NCBI GenBank assembly: GCA_000220375.1
Contig: GL982576.1
Location: forward strand, 611,321-645,607
Direction of reading: 5' to 3'
Length of the DNA: 34,287 bases
Source: Candidatus Nanosalina sp. J07AB43
Lineage (GTDB): Archaea; Nanohalarchaeota; Nanosalinia; Nanosalinales; Nanosalinaceae
Shown: piece after piece, positions 31,877 through 34,287 of the stretch
Position numbering within the stretch: the stretch's first letter is position 1
Layout: every line of letters starts with the position of its first letter
Notes under the pieces: model-generated
What the model saw: the letters and a program-made list of their open reading frames with translations, nothing else
The model's database searches: none
What the model was told of the DNA's origin: nothing
Program-made: the position numbers and the translations under genes

Positions 31877-32668
31877 TTGATGGCCTGGAGAAAGTACTGG
31901 GAGATGTACAAGACAGGTATTAAGGAAGCATCTGCGTACAGGCTTATGTCTGTTTCTTCGTTTTTCTCGACTATAGTGTATATTGTGCTTTTGCTAGCGG
32001 TCTGGACTGCTATAAGCGAGTCGGCAGATCTTGTTGGAGGTCTTTCCAGAGTGGTTTCGTATATTGTGCTGGCTCAGGTTATTAATAGCTCAATAAGCCA
32101 GGGTTTGGAGAAGTGGTTTGGCAGCAAGATCAGGAAAGGTACTATTGTAAACGAGCTTAAGAGACCTGTATCCCTACTGAGTCAGGCCTATCTTCATGAG
32201 ATAGGATGGCAGAGCTTTGATACATTGCTGAAGTCAGTGCCTTTGCTGGTTATAGGAATTTTCTTTACAGGACTTGAGCTTCCTTCAGTACAGAACTTAC
32301 TGGCGTTCATAGTTGCGGTTGTTTTGAGCTTCCACTTGATGCTGGTTCTAGCTCTCTCAACCTCGATGCTGGTGTTCTGGACAAAGACAGATGGAGGAGT
32401 AAGATTTACACGCGTCACCATTGTCAACTTTCTCTCAGGCGTGATATTCCCTCTGTATCTTTTGCCAGAGTCTTTGAGGCAGATATTCTATCTTCTTCCG
32501 TTCCATCTACTGGTTGATGGACCTATACAGGTTTTTCTGATGCAGAAAACCGGTACCGAGGTACTAGTTATGTTTGGGCAGCAGATCTTCTGGATACTGG
32601 TCTTCTTCGGTGTAGCAAATCTTCTATGGTTTAAAGCAAAAAAGAAGCTTACGGTGCAAGGTGGATAG
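31877..32668 (+). CDS. ABC-2 type exporter, permease 1
   Basis: 263 residues with six predicted helices (about 24-46, 56-75, 108-135, 140-165, 170-200, 225-250). An amphipathic start WRKYWEMYKTGIKEASAYR and the LVDGPIQVFL segment before the last helix fit the COG4587 permeases that partner COG4586 ATPases. It begins on the base after the ATPase stop and overlaps permease 2 by eight bases, so the three genes form one operon. Confidence 0.85.
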   Translation: MMAWRKYWEMYKTGIKEASAYRLMSVSSFFSTIVYIVLLLAVWTAISESADLVGGLSRVVSYIVLAQVINSSISQGLEKWFGSKIRKGTIVNELKRPVSLLSQAYLHEIGWQSFDTLLKSVPLLVIGIFFTGLELPSVQNLLAFIVAVVLSFHLMLVLALSTSMLVFWTKTDGGVRFTRVTIVNFLSGVIFPLYLLPESLRQIFYLLPFHLLVDGPIQVFLMQKTGTEVLVMFGQQIFWILVFFGVANLLWFKAKKKLTVQGG

Positions 32669-33470
32669 CATGAAGTTCAAGAAGCATATGAAGATATACG
32701 GCAAGTATTTCAAGCAGTACTGGAAGACAAGACTGGTTTACAAGACTGATTTTCTGTTGAACTCTCTTTCACAGATGCTGAATCTTGCAACCTCGCTGGC
32801 TTTTCTTACACTGATATTTACCCAGGTTGACTCGATAAACGGCTGGACGTTCCCAGAGATGCTGTTCCTTGCAGGTATAGGAGGTATATCCATGAATATT
32901 CACCACATTTTCATGCTTCATATTACAAATCTGGGCGAGGATTATATCGTTACAGGCGATCTTGACAGGTTCAAGGTCAGGCCTCTTAACGTCCTATATC
33001 AGGTGTATGCGTCCAACGTCAGGGATGAGAATCTTCCAAAGCTGATAACAAATATAGCTTTGGTGGTTTATGCATCAGGTCAGATGGGTTTGAACCTTGT
33101 TAGGCCCGAGTTTCTTCTCTACGGCGTTCCGGTGCTTGTCTCATCAGTCTTCACGTTTGGCTCAGTCTATCTGGCGGTTTCCAGTCTTGGTTTCTGGATG
33201 GCAAGATCCCGTCCGCTGACTTGGATAGTCTTCCGGCTCAGTGACTTTCGAAGATATCCTTTCAGTATCTACTCCAGATCAGTTAAGATAATACTGGTCA
33301 CCTTGGTGCCTCTGGCATTTGCATCGTTCTTCCCAGCTACTTTCTTCCTCGACAGGTTTGAGAACGGGTTCAACCAGTACTTTTCAATAGCTGCAGGACC
33401 TATATTCTACGGCCTTTCGTACCTGCTCTGGAAAAAAGGGCTATCAAAGTATACAAGCACTGGCAGTTAG
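32661..33470 (+). CDS. ABC-2 type exporter, permease 2
   Basis: 269 residues with about six helices. A basic amphipathic start (KKHMKIYGKYFKQYWKTRLV), a conserved GDLDRFKVRPLNVLYQ segment after the second helix pair and a RRYPFSIYSRSVKIILVTLV stretch match COG3694 permeases. It forms a heterodimeric channel with permease 1. It ends exactly beside the stop of the convergent pilin-like gene. Confidence 0.85.
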   Translation: MDSMKFKKHMKIYGKYFKQYWKTRLVYKTDFLLNSLSQMLNLATSLAFLTLIFTQVDSINGWTFPEMLFLAGIGGISMNIHHIFMLHITNLGEDYIVTGDLDRFKVRPLNVLYQVYASNVRDENLPKLITNIALVVYASGQMGLNLVRPEFLLYGVPVLVSSVFTFGSVYLAVSSLGFWMARSRPLTWIVFRLSDFRRYPFSIYSRSVKIILVTLVPLAFASFFPATFFLDRFENGFNQYFSIAAGPIFYGLSYLLWKKGLSKYTSTGS

Positions 33471-33992
33471 CTATGGCCTGTGTGAAGCTTCTACATCTAC
33501 AGTTCCATCAGCCTTTTTACTGATCTCTAGATCAAAGTTGAATCCCGACTCCTCGTTTCCAAGTATGTACATGTCGCTGCCTTTGATCGGCGTACCTATA
33601 TAAGTCATGTTTACACGGCAGCTTGTCTCTTTGCATGCGAAGTGGTCCTCATCGCCTTCAAACTTCAGGCATAGATAGTCTCCTGATTTGTGGTCTGACT
33701 CGGAAATATTTTTTGGAATTTCAGGTGTGGGGTTTCCTCTGTTGTCGGATGCATAAATCCCCCTTACTCCTGTCAGTGATACAGTCTGCGTTGTCATTGA
33801 CCCTCTACCTTTTGAGCAGTAAAGGTCCGCCGTATTTTTGAGGTTGTTAAATTGGTCTACTACGTTGTTTCTCCTGCTTGTTTCACCAACCGACACCATG
33901 CTTTGGAAGGTGAATACAAAAGTTATCATGGCTATCATTAACCCACCTATAATCCATATCCAGATAGAAGTTGACATACCCTTTTCTAACAT
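33471..33992 (-). CDS. N-terminally anchored exported protein, possibly pilin-like
   Basis: 173 residues. KGMSTSIWIWIIGGLMIAMI, then TFVFTFQSM, gives a short cytoplasmic start and one long N-terminal helix, as in archaeal pilin-like or membrane-anchored extracellular proteins. The extracellular part is beta-rich, with cysteines near residues 59, 107, 119 and 124 (YCSKG, YLCLKF, FACKETSCRV) that could form disulfides. No clear class III signal-peptide cleavage motif, so pilin identity is only possible. It overlaps the stop of the upstream partial gene by seven bases, so the pair is coupled. Confidence 0.6.
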   Translation of the reverse strand: MLEKGMSTSIWIWIIGGLMIAMITFVFTFQSMVSVGETSRRNNVVDQFNNLKNTADLYCSKGRGSMTTQTVSLTGVRGIYASDNRGNPTPEIPKNISESDHKSGDYLCLKFEGDEDHFACKETSCRVNMTYIGTPIKGSDMYILGNEESGFNFDLEISKKADGTVDVEASHRP

Positions 33993-34287
33993 ATTGCTAC
34001 AGATCCTCCTTCTCCGCTTATCTTGAGAGTTTCATCTTCTTGATATAATATCCTGTTATTTTCTGTGTCTAGTTTTACTCCTTTCAGGTCAAGGTCTTTG
34101 GCAGACTCGCAGTTGTCCCTGAAGTATACATAAACGTCTCCATCGCTGTCTTGTAGTCCGAAATCTTTGAGAACTGATTTTATGGTCTTATTTTCAAGTA
34201 CGAAACCGGTGCGAACTCTCTGTTCAGATATCTGGCAGTTTCCATTTAATCTGTAAAACAACAGTTTCTCGAAATCCTTTTGATCTA
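33986..34287 (-). CDS. Partial exported or extracellular protein, 5' end outside the window
   Basis: At least 100 residues; the frame is open to the window edge. The TTG at 34261 is an arbitrary internal start, because in-frame sequence DQKDFEKLL precedes it. Visible parts: RLNGNCQISEQRVRTGFVLE, DSDGDVYVYFRDNCESAKDL and a C-terminal GEGGSVAIC. It has three cysteines and beta-rich composition, like the anchored protein that follows, so it is probably the extracytoplasmic part of a related protein. Function unknown. Confidence 0.6.
   Translation of the reverse strand, partial: DQKDFEKLLFYRLNGNCQISEQRVRTGFVLENKTIKSVLKDFGLQDSDGDVYVYFRDNCESAKDLDLKGVKLDTENNRILYQEDETLKISGEGGSVAIC

Noticed and set aside
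1-34287. CRISPR arrays, insertion sequences or integrase attachment sites
   Set aside because: No spaced direct repeats, transposase motifs or terminal inverted repeats were noticed by eye on either strand.

Overview
The window looks like a DPANN archaeon of the nanohaloarchaeal type. The evidence is an archaeal information-processing gene set (aIF5B, aIF2-alpha, L7Ae, S28e, L24e, S27e, L44e, Nop10, RpoK, RpoL, TFS, PCNA, PriS, GINS, XPD- and XPB-type helicases), very acidic proteins as in salt-in halophiles, and closest recalled resemblance to haloarchaeal families. The GC content looks moderate, in the low-to-mid 40s by eye. I favour a Nanosalina-like genome, but that is inference from gene style, not a database match. 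First genes of transcripts often have a TATA-like box about 25-35 bp before the start codon, which suggests leaderless mRNAs. Operon-internal genes carry GAGGTG-like Shine-Dalgarno sites.

Layout. 1-10.2 kb: an Fe-S assembly neighbourhood (sufU, sufS, sufD, sufB, with no sufC). It is interrupted by a plus-strand membrane/spermidine-synthase-like gene and by a three-gene export operon: two half-size RND (HAE3-like) genes and a secreted, membrane-anchored COG1361-like protein. A perfect 8-bp inverted repeat brackets the sufB TATA box. 10.2-14.1 kb: a RibL-type nucleotidyltransferase, an XPD/Rad3-like helicase, a polytopic membrane protein and a broken unknown gene. 14.1-25 kb: a long minus-strand information-processing block. 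In transcription order it is OB-fold protein, PCNA, PriS, a PriL-C-terminal-like protein, GINS, UMP kinase, L44e, S27e, aIF2-alpha, Nop10, PAC2 chaperone, RpoK, S2, a coiled-coil protein, L7Ae, S28e, L24e and aIF5B. 25-28.5 kb: a small membrane protein, a coiled-coil protein, TFS, signal peptidase, a DUF99 protein, RpoL and a METTL5-like methylase. 28.5-34.3 kb: an XPB-like helicase, an unknown protein, an ABC-2 exporter (one ATPase, two permeases) and two N-terminally anchored or partial exported proteins on the minus strand.

The most striking whole-window feature is repeated single-base frame breaks. At least seven genes are interrupted: the spermidine-synthase-like gene, the second RND half, the XPD-like helicase, aIF5B, L7Ae and two coiled-coil genes. 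Almost every break can be repaired by adding or removing one base in a short homopolymer. Because aIF5B and L7Ae are core translation genes, I read most of these as consensus indel errors rather than real gene loss. A reader should treat the split genes as single genes until reads are checked.

Biologically, the best candidates for a second look are four. They are the TATA-flanking operator of sufBD; the split RND plus COG1361 exporter nested inside the suf neighbourhood; the primase partner that has lost the expected Fe-S cysteines and gained a C2HC zinc finger; and the loss of zinc ligands in L24e and Nop10.
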